Under the pieces are notes generated by a model. It had not been told where the DNA came from and did not search any database. It saw only the letters and a list, made by a program, of their open reading frames with translations. This document shows positions 53,681 to 63,385 of a stretch of DNA of 64,000 nucleotides, one piece after another. Both the position numbers and the translations under genes were made by a program. The DNA comes from Microbacterium sp. M28. Its GTDB lineage: Bacteria; Actinomycetota; Actinomycetes; Actinomycetales; Microbacteriaceae. The stretch is taken from contig NZ_CP107546.1 of the NCBI RefSeq assembly GCF_025836995.1, positions 434,001 to 498,000 of the forward strand, read 5' to 3'. Numbering within the stretch: position 1 is the stretch's first letter; each line of letters begins with the position of its first letter.

Positions 53681-54623
53681 CGGGTATCTGCTCGTGCACT
53701 TCGTCGAGGACCACGAGGGCCACGGCGAGAAGATCTACTTCTCGCTGAGCGTCCGCGACGATCCGCTGCGCTGGACGCGTGCGAACGGCGGAGAGGCCGT
53801 GCTGGAGTCGACGCTCGGCACGACGGGCGTCCGCGACCCGTACCTCGTGCGCGGGGAGGATGAGGCGTTCATCATCGCGACCGATCTGCGGGTGTGGACA
53901 GGCGCGGAGCACGACTGGGACGGGTGGACCCGGCACGGCAGCAGGTCGCTCGTCATCTGGCGTTCGACCGATCTCGTCACGTGGTCCGAACCCTGGCTGA
54001 TCGAGGTCGCGCCGCCCACCGCAGGGATGGCCTGGGCACCGGAGGCGCTCTACGACGCGGCGACGGGCGAGTTCCTGGTGTACTGGTCGAGCTCGCTGTA
54101 CGACGAGGCGGATGCCGCGCACGCCCGTGATTCGTATCCGCGGATCCTGGCGGCGAGGACGACGGACTTCCGTTCGTTCTCGGAGCCGTTCGTGCTCGCG
54201 GACTTCGGACCGGGGCATGGCGTGATCGACCTGACGATGGTCGAGCACGAGGGGCGGACGCATCGTTTCCTGAAATCGACCGATGAGCGGCGGCTGTTCC
54301 AGGAGGATGGCTCGTCGCCGATGTCGTCCGACTTCACGATGGTCGCGTCGCGCATCGCCGACGATCTGTACGAGCACGTCGAGGCGCCGCTGATCTTCTT
54401 CGATGCGAAGGCGGGGTGCTGGTACCTCTGGGTCGATCAGTACTCGGACTGGCCGCAGGGGTACATCGCACTGCGCTCGACCGACCTCGCGGCGGGGGAC
54501 TGGCAGCCGGTGCCGCGCGACGAGTTCGTGCTGCCTGCGAACACGAAGCACGGCGTCGTGGTGCCGCTGCGCCCCGGTGAGTGGGATCGACTCGCCGAGG
54601 CCTTCGGCCCCCTCGATCGTTGA
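53673..54623 (+). CDS. GH43-like glycosidase, copy 2
   Basis: This 316-residue propeller protein is paralogous to copy 1. It has Asp in RDPYLVRGED and an acid Glu candidate in VEAPLIFF. It starts at ATG 53673, overlapping copy 1 by 8 bases. Two adjacent paralogues suggest split specificity (for example different linkages of arabinan). The substrate is not shown by the sequence. Confidence 0.85.
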   Translation: MPDGYLLVHFVEDHEGHGEKIYFSLSVRDDPLRWTRANGGEAVLESTLGTTGVRDPYLVRGEDEAFIIATDLRVWTGAEHDWDGWTRHGSRSLVIWRSTDLVTWSEPWLIEVAPPTAGMAWAPEALYDAATGEFLVYWSSSLYDEADAAHARDSYPRILAARTTDFRSFSEPFVLADFGPGHGVIDLTMVEHEGRTHRFLKSTDERRLFQEDGSSPMSSDFTMVASRIADDLYEHVEAPLIFFDAKAGCWYLWVDQYSDWPQGYIALRSTDLAAGDWQPVPRDEFVLPANTKHGVVVPLRPGEWDRLAEAFGPLDR

Positions 54624-54630
54624 GTGAGGG

Positions 54631-55650
54631 TCAACGAGCGGAGGTGAGAGCGGTCGAGCCGCGGACCACGAGCTCGGGCTGATAGACCACGCTCATGAGG
54701 TCGGGGGCCTCCGTGCCGTTGACGCGGGCGATCAGCAGTTCGGCGGCGGCGCGACCCATCTCGCGCGCGGGCTGCCGCACCGACGTCAGTGGTACCTGGG
54801 CGATCGCGGCGAACTCGATGTCGTCGTACCCCACGACGGCCACGTCCTCCGGAACGCGCACGCCGGAGGCGATCAGCCGGTGCACCAGACCGACCGCGAG
54901 ATGGTCGTTCGAGGTGACGATGCCGTCGGGACGGTCCTCCGGTCGCCGCGCGGCGATCTCGTCACCGAACGCGAGGCCCCGCTGCATGGTGGTGATGGTC
55001 GCCCAGATCGGCTCGATGGTCGTTCCTGGGTGCTCGGCGACGGCGAGCCGAGCACCGGCGAGACGCTCACGGACCTGCCGCACCTCCTCGCGGGCGCCGA
55101 CGAACGCCAGTCGGCGTCGCCCGGTGGCGATCAGATGCTCGGCTGCGAGTCGGCCGCCGGCGACGTCGTCGAGGGACACCGAGGGGATCTCTCCGGAATC
55201 GTCGACCGCGTCCACGAGAACGACGGGCACCCCGCGCCGGCGCAGTCGCTCCTGCCACGCATCCACGGGGCCGAACGGGCTCACCAGCGCGCCCTCCACC
55301 TGCACCCGCTCGAACAGCTCGAGGTGGTCGAGCTCCTTGGCGATGTCGTCGCTCGCATTGCCGACGAGGATCCGCAGGCCGGCGGCGGCCGCGGCATCCT
55401 CCGCGCCGGCGACCATGTCGGCGAAGAAGGGGTTGGCGATGTTGATGACGGTCATCCCGAGCAGCCCGCTCCGACCGACGCGCAGCTGCTGCGCCGCCTG
55501 CAGTGGGACGTAGCCGAGCCGATCACTCGCGGCGCGGACCCGCTCGGCCAGCTCGTCGCTGACGCGTCCAGGTCGATTCAGCGCATTCGAAACGGTGCTG
55601 ATCGATACCCCGGCGAGCTCGGCGACATCCCGGATGCCCACGCGTTTCAC
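54631..55650 (-). CDS. LacI family transcriptional regulator
   Basis: This 339-residue LacI regulator has HTH GIRDVAELAGVSISTVSNALNRPGRVS and hinge LGYVPLQAAQQLRVG. I chose GTG 55650 (MKRVGIRDV), since GGGAGGG lies 4-5 bases upstream; the long open frame to 57750 is only antisense to the giant gene. It is divergent from the CE12-PL11 gene, and several LacI-type sites lie between them, so it probably controls that gene. Confidence 0.92.
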   Translation of the reverse strand: MKRVGIRDVAELAGVSISTVSNALNRPGRVSDELAERVRAASDRLGYVPLQAAQQLRVGRSGLLGMTVINIANPFFADMVAGAEDAAAAAGLRILVGNASDDIAKELDHLELFERVQVEGALVSPFGPVDAWQERLRRRGVPVVLVDAVDDSGEIPSVSLDDVAGGRLAAEHLIATGRRRLAFVGAREEVRQVRERLAGARLAVAEHPGTTIEPIWATITTMQRGLAFGDEIAARRPEDRPDGIVTSNDHLAVGLVHRLIASGVRVPEDVAVVGYDDIEFAAIAQVPLTSVRQPAREMGRAAAELLIARVNGTEAPDLMSVVYQPELVVRGSTALTSAR

Positions 55651-55685
55651 ATCGCCCTCCCTTAGACGCCTGCACTTCTGGCAAT

Positions 55686-55810
55686 GGTATGCGCTTTCCT
55701 CGGAGGGAGGCGCATCCGTGACGCGCGGACAAAAACGTTTCGCACTTTTGCTTGCCACGGTGATGCGGCACGTGCAAGACTGCCGGACGAGCGGCTGGAA
55801 TGCGCTTTCC
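55686..55810. promoter_or_regulatory. LacI-type operators before giant CE12-PL11 gene
   Basis: GGTATGCGCTTTCC (55686-55699) and GGAATGCGCTTTCC (55797-55810) flank AAAAACGTTTCGCA (55731-55744). The first two are near-palindromes of one type, also found as GGAAAGCGCTTACC (49866-49879) and GGAAAGCGTTTACC (63386-63399). Their spacing (111 bases) would allow looping. They lie between the LacI gene and the giant gene. Confidence 0.65.
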
Positions 55811-55872
55811 GCACATTCATCCCCCGCCTCTCCAACGTTTTCCTTTGCCACCGCCGTCAACAGGAGAGAACT

Positions 55873-58800
55873 GTGCCCCACGAGTTCGCCATCCCCGCCC
55901 ATCGAGCCCCGCAACCTTCCGGCACAGCCACGAAGACCACTCGACTCCGCGTCGGCGGGATCATCGCCGCCACCGTGGTCGTGGGATCCCTCATCACGGC
56001 TCCAGCCGCCGCCGCGGTGCTCGCACCGAACGAGGATGGTGCCTGGCGCTTCGACTTCGGCACCGCGTCGAGTCCAGTCGCGGAGGGGCACCAGCAGGTG
56101 CTGACGAGCTCGCTGTACACGCCGGAGGCCGGCTGGGGCGTCACACTCCCCGACGGCGCCTCGCTGTTCGATCGCGACCGCAGTACCGACGGTTCGCCCG
56201 CCGGTGCGATGGAGGACGACTTCATCGCGGGCACGAACTGGGGCTTCGCCCTGGACGGCGTTCCCGAGGGCGACTACGAGGTGACGGTCACGATCGGCGA
56301 CGGGCTCAGCTCGGCATCCGGAACCAACGCGACCCTCACGCTCGAGGGCGTCGCCCAGACGCGCCTGGCATCCGAGCGCGGCACCAACCTGACCACGACG
56401 TTCCCGGTGACGGTGACGGACGGGCAGCTCACGATCGGCGTGACCGGATCCGGGCTCGGCGCCTACATCAACGGTCTGGTCGTGGCACCTGTCACGCCGG
56501 ATGCCCCGGCTGATCTCGTCGCGGCGAAGGTGGCGTGGAACGGAGTCGACCTGACCTGGTCGGCAGCAGAGGGCGCCGCCGAGTACCGCGTGCTTCGCGC
56601 CGACGTCGAGGGTGACACCACCGGCGAGTTCGCGCAGATCGGCGAGTCCGCCGAGCCGACTTACACCGATGCATCCGTGGTGCAGGGCGGTTCGTACGCC
56701 TATGCGATCGTGGCCGCGAGCGCCTACGACCGCGTCTCCTCGCCCTCGGCCGAGGTCCGCTCCGGGGTTATCCCGGAGCTCGTCGCCCCGGAGGCACCGA
56801 CCGACCTGACGATCGCTCAGGTCACCGCCGACGCCGTCGTGCTGGCGTGGTCTCCGGTCGCGAACGGTGACGCGTACGTCCTCGAGCGCGCCGGCGCAGA
56901 TGGCGCCTTCACCGAACTCGCCGTGCTGGAGACCCCCGGCTACACAGATGCCGTGGACACGACGCAGCCGTGGTCGTACCGGGTGACCGCCCGCAACCAG
57001 GTCGGCTCGTCCCCGGCATCCGACGCGGTGGTCTCGACGATCTACACGGCACCGGCTCCGATCCCCGCCGGCGACGTCGTCACGTTCGACTTCGGCGCGG
57101 GCCAGGTCGCCGACGGTGCGCTCGCCGTCACCTCCGCGACCGCGTACGACGCGGCGTGGGGCTACGGATTCTCCACCGCACCGGCATCCGCGACCCCTGA
57201 CATCGACCGCGGCGGCGACGACCCGCTGCGCAGCGATTTCGTCGCGGCGGCCGGCGCGACGTTCGAGATCGACCTGGGAGCAGGCGACTACTCGGTCCAG
57301 GTCGTCGCCGGCGACGCCGAAGCGGCGAGCACGACGACCATCACGGCCGAGAGCATCGCCAAGGTCCAGGCCAATCCGCAGGCGGCCGGTTCGTACCTCG
57401 AGATGGCCTTCCCGATCGCTCTGGTCGACGGGCGGCTGACCCTGCAGATCGCGGGGGATGCCGCGGCGCTGAACGCCCTCACCATCACCCGCCTGCCGGC
57501 GCGCGTCGCCGGCGCCATCGGCACCGCGTACATCACGGGCGATTCGACCGTGCAGACCTACGACCCCATCGCGTACGCGCCGCAGGCCGGCTGGGGGCAG
57601 ATGATCGACCGGTTCTTCGCCGACGACATCGCGTTCGCCAACCACGCGATCGGCGGTCGGTCCTCGAAGAACTTCATCACGCAGGGCCGGTTGGACGAGG
57701 TGCTGCGCAGCATCCGTCCCGGTGACTACCTGATGGTCCAGTTCGGGCACAACGACGCCACGCAGGGAGTGGATGACCGCTACGCGAGCCCGGCCGATTA
57801 CAAGGAGTATCTGCGCGTCTACGTCGAGGGTGCGCGTCAGCGCGGGGCCACTCCGATCCTCGTGACGCCGGTGTCTCGGCGCTCCTTCAACGCGGAGACG
57901 GGGGAGTTCAACGTCAGCTTCCCGGAGTACGTCGCCAAGATGACGGAGCTCGCCGTCGAGGAGGACGTGCCGCTCGTCGACCTCTCGGCATCAAGCCGGG
58001 CGTACCTGAACGAGATCGGACCGGATGCCGCCAAGGCGGTCTTCCTGCACGTCGACCCTGGCGTGTTCCCGAACCGGCCCGCCGGTACCGTCGACGACAC
58101 GCACTTCCAGGAGTACGGCGCGATCCAGATGGCGCGACTCGTGGCGCAGGGGGTCGCGCAGCTCGATGACCCGCTGGCGGAGAAGGTCGCCGACATCCAG
58201 CCGCCCGCCGAGGTGCCCTCGGCTCCGCAGAACGTGGTCGCCGGAGCCATCAGCAACGGAGGCGCGACCCTGCAGTGGGACGCATCGCCGACCGCCGACA
58301 TCTACAAGATCTACCGGCAGGCGGTCACCGACCCCGATCTCGCCTGGTCGCTGGTGGGCATGGTGACCCAGACCAGCTCGATCGTGCAGGGCCTGGCCGA
58401 AGGCACCGCATATCGCTACCGCGTCGTCGCCGTCAACGGTCGAGGAGAATCCGAGCCGAGCGCGGTGGTGACGTTCACCACGAAGCAGGCCCTGTACAAG
58501 TACGATTTCCAGCTCGCCGGCAACCCGGTCATGGCCGGGTACACCGAGGTCACCCCCGATCTGACGTACAGCGAGGAGCGCGGGTACGGCTTCGTCGTCG
58601 CCCCCGGCGCCGCAGCCGGTCGTGACCGCGGCGCGGCGGAGGGATCCGACGATCTCGTGCGCGACTTCGTCCTCCCCGGAGACAGCGCGACGTTCGCGCT
58701 CGACGTGCCGGACGGCACGTACTCGGTCAAGACCTACTCGGGCGACTGGATCGGCTCGACCCGCACCAGCTTCCGGGTCGAGGGCAAGGACGCCGGCAGC

Positions 58801-61800
58801 GGCAACGCCGGCCGAGGCAGCGTGAACTCGACTCTGCGCGGCCCGTTCCTCGTCACGGACGGACAACTGAGCGTCGAGGTGTACGGCGCGGCCGCAGGCA
58901 CCCGGTTGAACGGCCTCGAGGTCACTCCGATCCTGCTCGGCCCGACCGGACTCGAGGTCGCCGACGTGGATGCCGACCCGAACGCGCCGGCCGTCTCGCT
59001 CATCTGGGATGCCGAGCCGGGCCTCACCTGGAACGTCTACCGCCAGTCGCCGTTCGACGCCGTGCCGGTGGCCGTCGGAACGACCACGGAGCCGGCGTAC
59101 GTCGACACCACGGCGCGCGTCGGACTGGACTACGACTATCACGTCACGGCCGTCGACCAGACGAAGCTCGAGTCGGTCCCCTCGACCACGGTGACGGCAT
59201 CCCTCGTCGACCCGGAGGCGACAGCGCCGTCCGCACCGACGGACCTCGTCGTCGAGTCGATCGAGAAGCGCTCGATCGAGTTCTCCTGGGCCGAGCCCCT
59301 CGGCGCGCAGTACTACCTCGTCTTCCGCTCGGAGGTCGACGGCGAGCGCGGAGAGCTGATCGGCATCGCCGACACCAGCCGGTACACCGACACCGGCGTC
59401 CTCACCACGATCCCCTACTACTACACGACCGTCGCGGTGAACGCCGCTGGCGCGGGAGACGCGTCGGAGCAGCTCGCGACCGACGCGGTCACGGTGCTGC
59501 AGCGTCAGGCCGAGTACCTGGATCGCGCACCTGCCGTCGTGGCGACCGATGCCGGAAACCTGGTGTCCTGGCGCATGCTCGGCACCGACCCGGACGACGT
59601 GGCCTTCCACGTCTACCGCGACGGCAAGCGCATCACCGCCGAGCCGATCGCCGACTCGACGAACTTCGTCGACGCCGCAGGCACCGCGGCATCCGCGTAC
59701 TTCGTGACGAAGGTGCTGAACGGGGTCGAGACCACCGAGACCGAGGAGTTCGGCGTGCAGGACGGCGCGTACCGTTCGGTGCCGCTGGACAAGCCGGCCG
59801 ACGCCTACACGAAGGACGGGCAGCCGTACACCTACAACGCCAACGACACGAGCGTCGGCGACGTGGACGGCGACGGCCAGTACGAGCTGATCGTCAAGTG
59901 GGACCCGTCCAACGCGCAGGACAACTCGAAGGGCGGGTACACCGGCAACGTGTACCTGGACGCGTACGAGCTGGACGGCACGCGACTGTGGCGCATCGAC
60001 GGCGGCGTCAACATCCGCGCCGGGGCGCACTACACGCAGTTCCAGGTCTTCGACTACGACGGCGACGGCCGTGCCGAGGTGATCATGAAGACCGCGGACG
60101 GCGCGATCGACGGCGCAGGACAGCCGATCGGCACCGCGGGCGCCGACCATCGCAACAGCTCGGGGTACGTGCTCACCGGACCCGAGTACCTCACCGCCTT
60201 CGACGGTGCCACGGGCGCGGCGATCGACACGGTCGACTACACGCCGCCGCGCGGCGACGTCGGCGCCTGGGGCGACACCTACGGCAACCGCGTCGACCGG
60301 TTCCTCGCCGGTACCGCGTACCTGGACGGCGAGCACCCCAGCGCGATCTTCAGCCGCGGGTACTACACGCGTGCGGTCGTCGCCGCGTACGACTTCGACG
60401 GAACCGAGCTGACCCAGCGGTGGGTGCTCGACTCGAACGACGCGGGCGCCGAGGCGCTGTACGGTCAGGGCAACCACAACCTGTCGGTGGCCGACGTCGA
60501 CGGCGACGCCAAGGACGAGATCGTCTTCGGTTCGGCGACGATCGACGACGACGGCTCGCTGCTGTACTCGACCGGACTCGGACACGGTGACGCGATCCAC
60601 GTGTCCGACCTCGTCCCCTCGAACGCAGGACTCGAGGTCTTCGCCGCGCACGAGGACATGGGCGCGTCGCAGAACGCCGGCGCCACCATGCGAGATGCCC
60701 GCACCGGTGACGTGCTGTGGTCGATCCCGGCGGTGAAGGACACCGGGCGGGCCGCCGCCGGCGACATCGACCCGCGCTACGCGGGCGCCGAGGGCTGGGC
60801 GATCGGCGGGGATGCCGCGTGGAACTCGCCCGTGGGCCAGCTGATGTCCGCGGACGGCGAGCTGATCGGGGAGCAGATCCCCGCGGCCAACTTCCTCGCC
60901 TGGTTCGACGGGGATCCCCTGCGCGAGATCGTCGACCACACCTTCGACCAGGCGGCCTACCGCGGGTACCCGACCGTGTCGAAGTGGAACTGGGAGACCG
61001 GGGAGTCCGAGGTGATCCTCGCCGATGAAGGGGCGCGCTCCAACAACGGCACGAAGGGCAACCCCAACATCCAGGCCGATCTGTTCGGCGACTGGCGGGA
61101 GGAGATCGCGTGGCGGTCCGCCGACTCCAGTGAGCTGCGGATCTACTCGACCACCGACGAGACCGACCTGCGCATCCGCACGCTGATGCACGACCCGGTC
61201 TACCGTCTGTCGGTCGCGTGGCAGAACACCGGGTACAACCAGCCGACGCAGACGAGCTTCTTCCTCGGCGACGGGATGGAGCAGCCCGCTGCGCCGAAGA
61301 TCGCGGTGACCGGCGACCCCTCCGGCGCCTCGGACACGACGGCACCGGTCCTCGCAGGGATCCCCGCCGACGGGACGCTGCTCGCGAGCACGTCGACCTT
61401 CACGGTCGACGTCACGGCGGCGGATGGCGAGTCCGGTGTCCGCAACCTCGACATCGCCTTCGACGGGCGACCCGTCGCCGCTGGCGAGCAGATCGACCTC
61501 GCGGATCTCGTCGGTCCGCACACGTTCACCGTGAACGCGGTCAATCACGACGGCCTCGTGTCCTCGGCATCCGTGCAGCTGCTGGTGTTCGACGATGAAG
61601 GCGCGTCCAAGGCCCCGGGCCGAGGGGTGCTCTCCAGCGACTCCGGCTACGAGGACGGCCTGCGTGACGGCGAGTACACCGTCTCGATGAACCTGTGGCA
61701 CGGCGTCAACGGCGCGGTGTTCCGGCTCTACGAGAACGGGGAGCTGATCTCGACGAAGCTGCTCGACGCGAACTCGCCCACTGCGCAGCTGGCGACGGTC

Positions 61801-62184
61801 GACGTCGCGGGCAAGGAGAACGGCACCTACGTGTACACCGGCGAGCTCGTCAACGCGGCCGGGACGACCGCCACGACATCGGTCACGGTGAAGGTGAGGG
61901 ATGCCGCTCCGGCCACGCCGGTCCTGTCGCACGACAACCGCGACAGGGACGGCGACTACACCGTCACCGCGAACCTGTGGTGGGGCACGAACGCCACGGC
62001 GTACCGACTGTTCGAGAACGGTGTGATGATCGACGAGCAGGCGCTCGCCGCGGCATCCCCGAACGCGCAGCGTGCCGTCACGCACGTGACCGGACGGGCG
62101 CCGGGGACCCACACCTACGTCGCCGAGTTCTCCAACGCGGCCGGGACGACGAGTTCGAAGGAGATCACGGTGACCGTGCGGTAG
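55873..62184 (+). CDS. Secreted multidomain CE12 acetylesterase - PL11 rhamnogalacturonan lyase
   Basis: This 2103-residue secreted protein starts at GTG 55873 (AGGAG about 7 bases upstream) with a Sec signal peptide, cleaved near residue 48 (APAAAA). In order: malectin-like domain (about 50-205), two FN3 domains (209-395), second malectin-like domain (400-545), CE12/SGNH acetylesterase (550-770), FN3 (780-870), third malectin-like domain (874-1015), two FN3 domains (1020-1205), PL11 lyase (about 1211-1805), an Ig-like domain, and two similar tail domains (1912-2103). The CE12 catalytic residues are Ser558 in GDST, His626-Asn627 in GHND, and Asp741/His744. The PL11 part has YesW-like Asp/Gly-rich metal repeats (VGDVDGDGQYE). 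It has no cell-wall anchor. It should deacetylate and then cut RG-I outside the cell. Confidence 0.93.
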   Translation: MPHEFAIPAHRAPQPSGTATKTTRLRVGGIIAATVVVGSLITAPAAAAVLAPNEDGAWRFDFGTASSPVAEGHQQVLTSSLYTPEAGWGVTLPDGASLFDRDRSTDGSPAGAMEDDFIAGTNWGFALDGVPEGDYEVTVTIGDGLSSASGTNATLTLEGVAQTRLASERGTNLTTTFPVTVTDGQLTIGVTGSGLGAYINGLVVAPVTPDAPADLVAAKVAWNGVDLTWSAAEGAAEYRVLRADVEGDTTGEFAQIGESAEPTYTDASVVQGGSYAYAIVAASAYDRVSSPSAEVRSGVIPELVAPEAPTDLTIAQVTADAVVLAWSPVANGDAYVLERAGADGAFTELAVLETPGYTDAVDTTQPWSYRVTARNQVGSSPASDAVVSTIYTAPAPIPAGDVVTFDFGAGQVADGALAVTSATAYDAAWGYGFSTAPASATPDIDRGGDDPLRSDFVAAAGATFEIDLGAGDYSVQVVAGDAEAASTTTITAESIAKVQANPQAAGSYLEMAFPIALVDGRLTLQIAGDAAALNALTITRLPARVAGAIGTAYITGDSTVQTYDPIAYAPQAGWGQMIDRFFADDIAFANHAIGGRSSKNFITQGRLDEVLRSIRPGDYLMVQFGHNDATQGVDDRYASPADYKEYLRVYVEGARQRGATPILVTPVSRRSFNAETGEFNVSFPEYVAKMTELAVEEDVPLVDLSASSRAYLNEIGPDAAKAVFLHVDPGVFPNRPAGTVDDTHFQEYGAIQMARLVAQGVAQLDDPLAEKVADIQPPAEVPSAPQNVVAGAISNGGATLQWDASPTADIYKIYRQAVTDPDLAWSLVGMVTQTSSIVQGLAEGTAYRYRVVAVNGRGESEPSAVVTFTTKQALYKYDFQLAGNPVMAGYTEVTPDLTYSEERGYGFVVAPGAAAGRDRGAAEGSDDLVRDFVLPGDSATFALDVPDGTYSVKTYSGDWIGSTRTSFRVEGKDAGSGNAGRGSVNSTLRGPFLVTDGQLSVEVYGAAAGTRLNGLEVTPILLGPTGLEVADVDADPNAPAVSLIWDAEPGLTWNVYRQSPFDAVPVAVGTTTEPAYVDTTARVGLDYDYHVTAVDQTKLESVPSTTVTASLVDPEATAPSAPTDLVVESIEKRSIEFSWAEPLGAQYYLVFRSEVDGERGELIGIADTSRYTDTGVLTTIPYYYTTVAVNAAGAGDASEQLATDAVTVLQRQAEYLDRAPAVVATDAGNLVSWRMLGTDPDDVAFHVYRDGKRITAEPIADSTNFVDAAGTAASAYFVTKVLNGVETTETEEFGVQDGAYRSVPLDKPADAYTKDGQPYTYNANDTSVGDVDGDGQYELIVKWDPSNAQDNSKGGYTGNVYLDAYELDGTRLWRIDGGVNIRAGAHYTQFQVFDYDGDGRAEVIMKTADGAIDGAGQPIGTAGADHRNSSGYVLTGPEYLTAFDGATGAAIDTVDYTPPRGDVGAWGDTYGNRVDRFLAGTAYLDGEHPSAIFSRGYYTRAVVAAYDFDGTELTQRWVLDSNDAGAEALYGQGNHNLSVADVDGDAKDEIVFGSATIDDDGSLLYSTGLGHGDAIHVSDLVPSNAGLEVFAAHEDMGASQNAGATMRDARTGDVLWSIPAVKDTGRAAAGDIDPRYAGAEGWAIGGDAAWNSPVGQLMSADGELIGEQIPAANFLAWFDGDPLREIVDHTFDQAAYRGYPTVSKWNWETGESEVILADEGARSNNGTKGNPNIQADLFGDWREEIAWRSADSSELRIYSTTDETDLRIRTLMHDPVYRLSVAWQNTGYNQPTQTSFFLGDGMEQPAAPKIAVTGDPSGASDTTAPVLAGIPADGTLLASTSTFTVDVTAADGESGVRNLDIAFDGRPVAAGEQIDLADLVGPHTFTVNAVNHDGLVSSASVQLLVFDDEGASKAPGRGVLSSDSGYEDGLRDGEYTVSMNLWHGVNGAVFRLYENGELISTKLLDANSPTAQLATVDVAGKENGTYVYTGELVNAAGTTATTSVTVKVRDAAPATPVLSHDNRDRDGDYTVTANLWWGTNATAYRLFENGVMIDEQALAAASPNAQRAVTHVTGRAPGTHTYVAEFSNAAGTTSSKEITVTVR

Positions 62185-62278
62185 ACGGCGGCGGGGACGG
62201 CGGGCAATCCGTTCGACGGATGCCTCCGAAGATCCTGTAGATGCGGCATCGGGCCGCACAGGAACAAGGAGGTCAATC

Positions 62279-62698
62279 ATGCGCTCGTCCCCGAACCGTC
62301 TTGTCGCCACGGTGTTCGGCGCGGTGTACATCCTCGTCGGGCTCCTCGGCTTCGCCGTCACCGGAGGTGTGGGTTTCCTCGCGACCGAGGGAGGCATGCT
62401 CCTCGGGATCTTCATGGTCAACCCGCTGCACAACGTGGCGCATCTGCTGATCGGCGGGGCGCTGCTGATCGCGGGGCTCGTGTCCGTCCGGGCGGCCAAG
62501 ACCGTGAACATCATCATCGGTGCGGCGTACCTGCTGCTCGGAATCGTCGGGTTCTTCCTCGTCGGCACGGCTCTCAACATCCTGGCGCTGAACACGTTCG
62601 ACCACTTCCTGCACCTCGCGAGCGCGATCGTGCTGCTGGGCGTCGGGATCGCCGCCGATCGTTCGGTCGACCGGGCCTCGGCAGGCTGGGCCGCCTGA
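62279..62698 (+). CDS. DUF4383 membrane protein
   Basis: This 139-residue protein has about four membrane segments. The motif FMVNPLHNVAHLLIGGALL is the DUF4383 signature. It is common in actinobacteria, with no known function. GGAGG precedes ATG 62279. It is followed 11 bases later by a second small membrane protein. Confidence 0.85.
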   Translation: MRSSPNRLVATVFGAVYILVGLLGFAVTGGVGFLATEGGMLLGIFMVNPLHNVAHLLIGGALLIAGLVSVRAAKTVNIIIGAAYLLLGIVGFFLVGTALNILALNTFDHFLHLASAIVLLGVGIAADRSVDRASAGWAA

Positions 62699-62709
62699 CC
62701 GGGCCCGTC

Positions 62710-63291
62710 ATGAATCACTCGACGATGACCCCTCCCACGGCGGTGGAGGCCGATGCGCACCGTGACGCGGTGGCGGTCTGGCCCTCCATCGCCGCGTGGG
62801 GTGGTGGACTGATCCTCGTCGCGCTCGGGGCCGGAGCGCTGACCGCGGCGGACGGCGGCCCCGCGCTCGCGACGACGGCCATCCTGCTGCTCGTGGCAGG
62901 GGCCGCGGTCATCGCCTGGGGGACCGTGACGCTGATCCGGGCACGAGTCGTGGTTCCGAAGGCCGGTATCGCGGGCGCGATGGCGAGTGCCGCGCTCGCG
63001 ATCGCCGCGTTCGCGCAGGACCCGGTCCGGATGGGAATCCTCGCGGTGGCGCCGGCGGTGGCGCTGCTCGTCGTGACGGCTGTGGCCTGCGCGCTCCGGT
63101 TGCGGGGCCCGGCCGGCGGGGGACCGTACGCGGGATCCGGAGGACCTCGTCGACTGCGCGTCGCGGAGATCATCGTCGGCGCGATCCTGGCCTCGGCGCT
63201 CGTGACGCCGGCGCTCGCCTCGGTCGAGGCCGGACACCTCGCCCCACCCGGTGAGAACGTGGTGACGCCCGACATCGGTCACCAACACTGA
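62710..63291 (+). CDS. Hypothetical membrane protein
   Basis: This 193-residue protein has about five hydrophobic segments and a soluble C-terminus ending VTPDIGHQH. I do not recognise the family. It is probably co-transcribed with the DUF4383 gene. A strong terminator follows at 63312-63349. Confidence 0.75.
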   Translation: MNHSTMTPPTAVEADAHRDAVAVWPSIAAWGGGLILVALGAGALTAADGGPALATTAILLLVAGAAVIAWGTVTLIRARVVVPKAGIAGAMASAALAIAAFAQDPVRMGILAVAPAVALLVVTAVACALRLRGPAGGGPYAGSGGPRRLRVAEIIVGAILASALVTPALASVEAGHLAPPGENVVTPDIGHQH

Positions 63292-63311
63292 CGACAGTTC
63301 CGGTCGGACAG

Positions 63312-63349
63312 GCGCACCGCCCCACCCGTTCCCGGGTGGGGCGGTGCGC
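63312..63349 (+). terminator. Strong intrinsic terminator
   Basis: A 17-bp perfect stem (63312-63328 and 63333-63349) with loop TTCC follows the membrane-protein gene, and its 3' side continues into T-containing sequence. It is the strongest hairpin in the window and marks the end of the two-gene operon before the oxidoreductase gene. Confidence 0.85.
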
Positions 63350-63385
63350 TGCTTGCGTTGGAAGCGAGTCGCATGGCACACTAAC

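Noticed and set aside
55651-57750. Upstream extension of the LacI frame at 54631
   Set aside because: The HTH begins at the GTG at 55650, and the extra 700 codons are antisense to the giant gene.
62207-62260. Small hairpins ATCCG...CGGAT and TGCGGC...GCCGCA after the giant gene as a terminator
   Set aside because: Stems of only 5-6 bp without a T-run; too weak to call.
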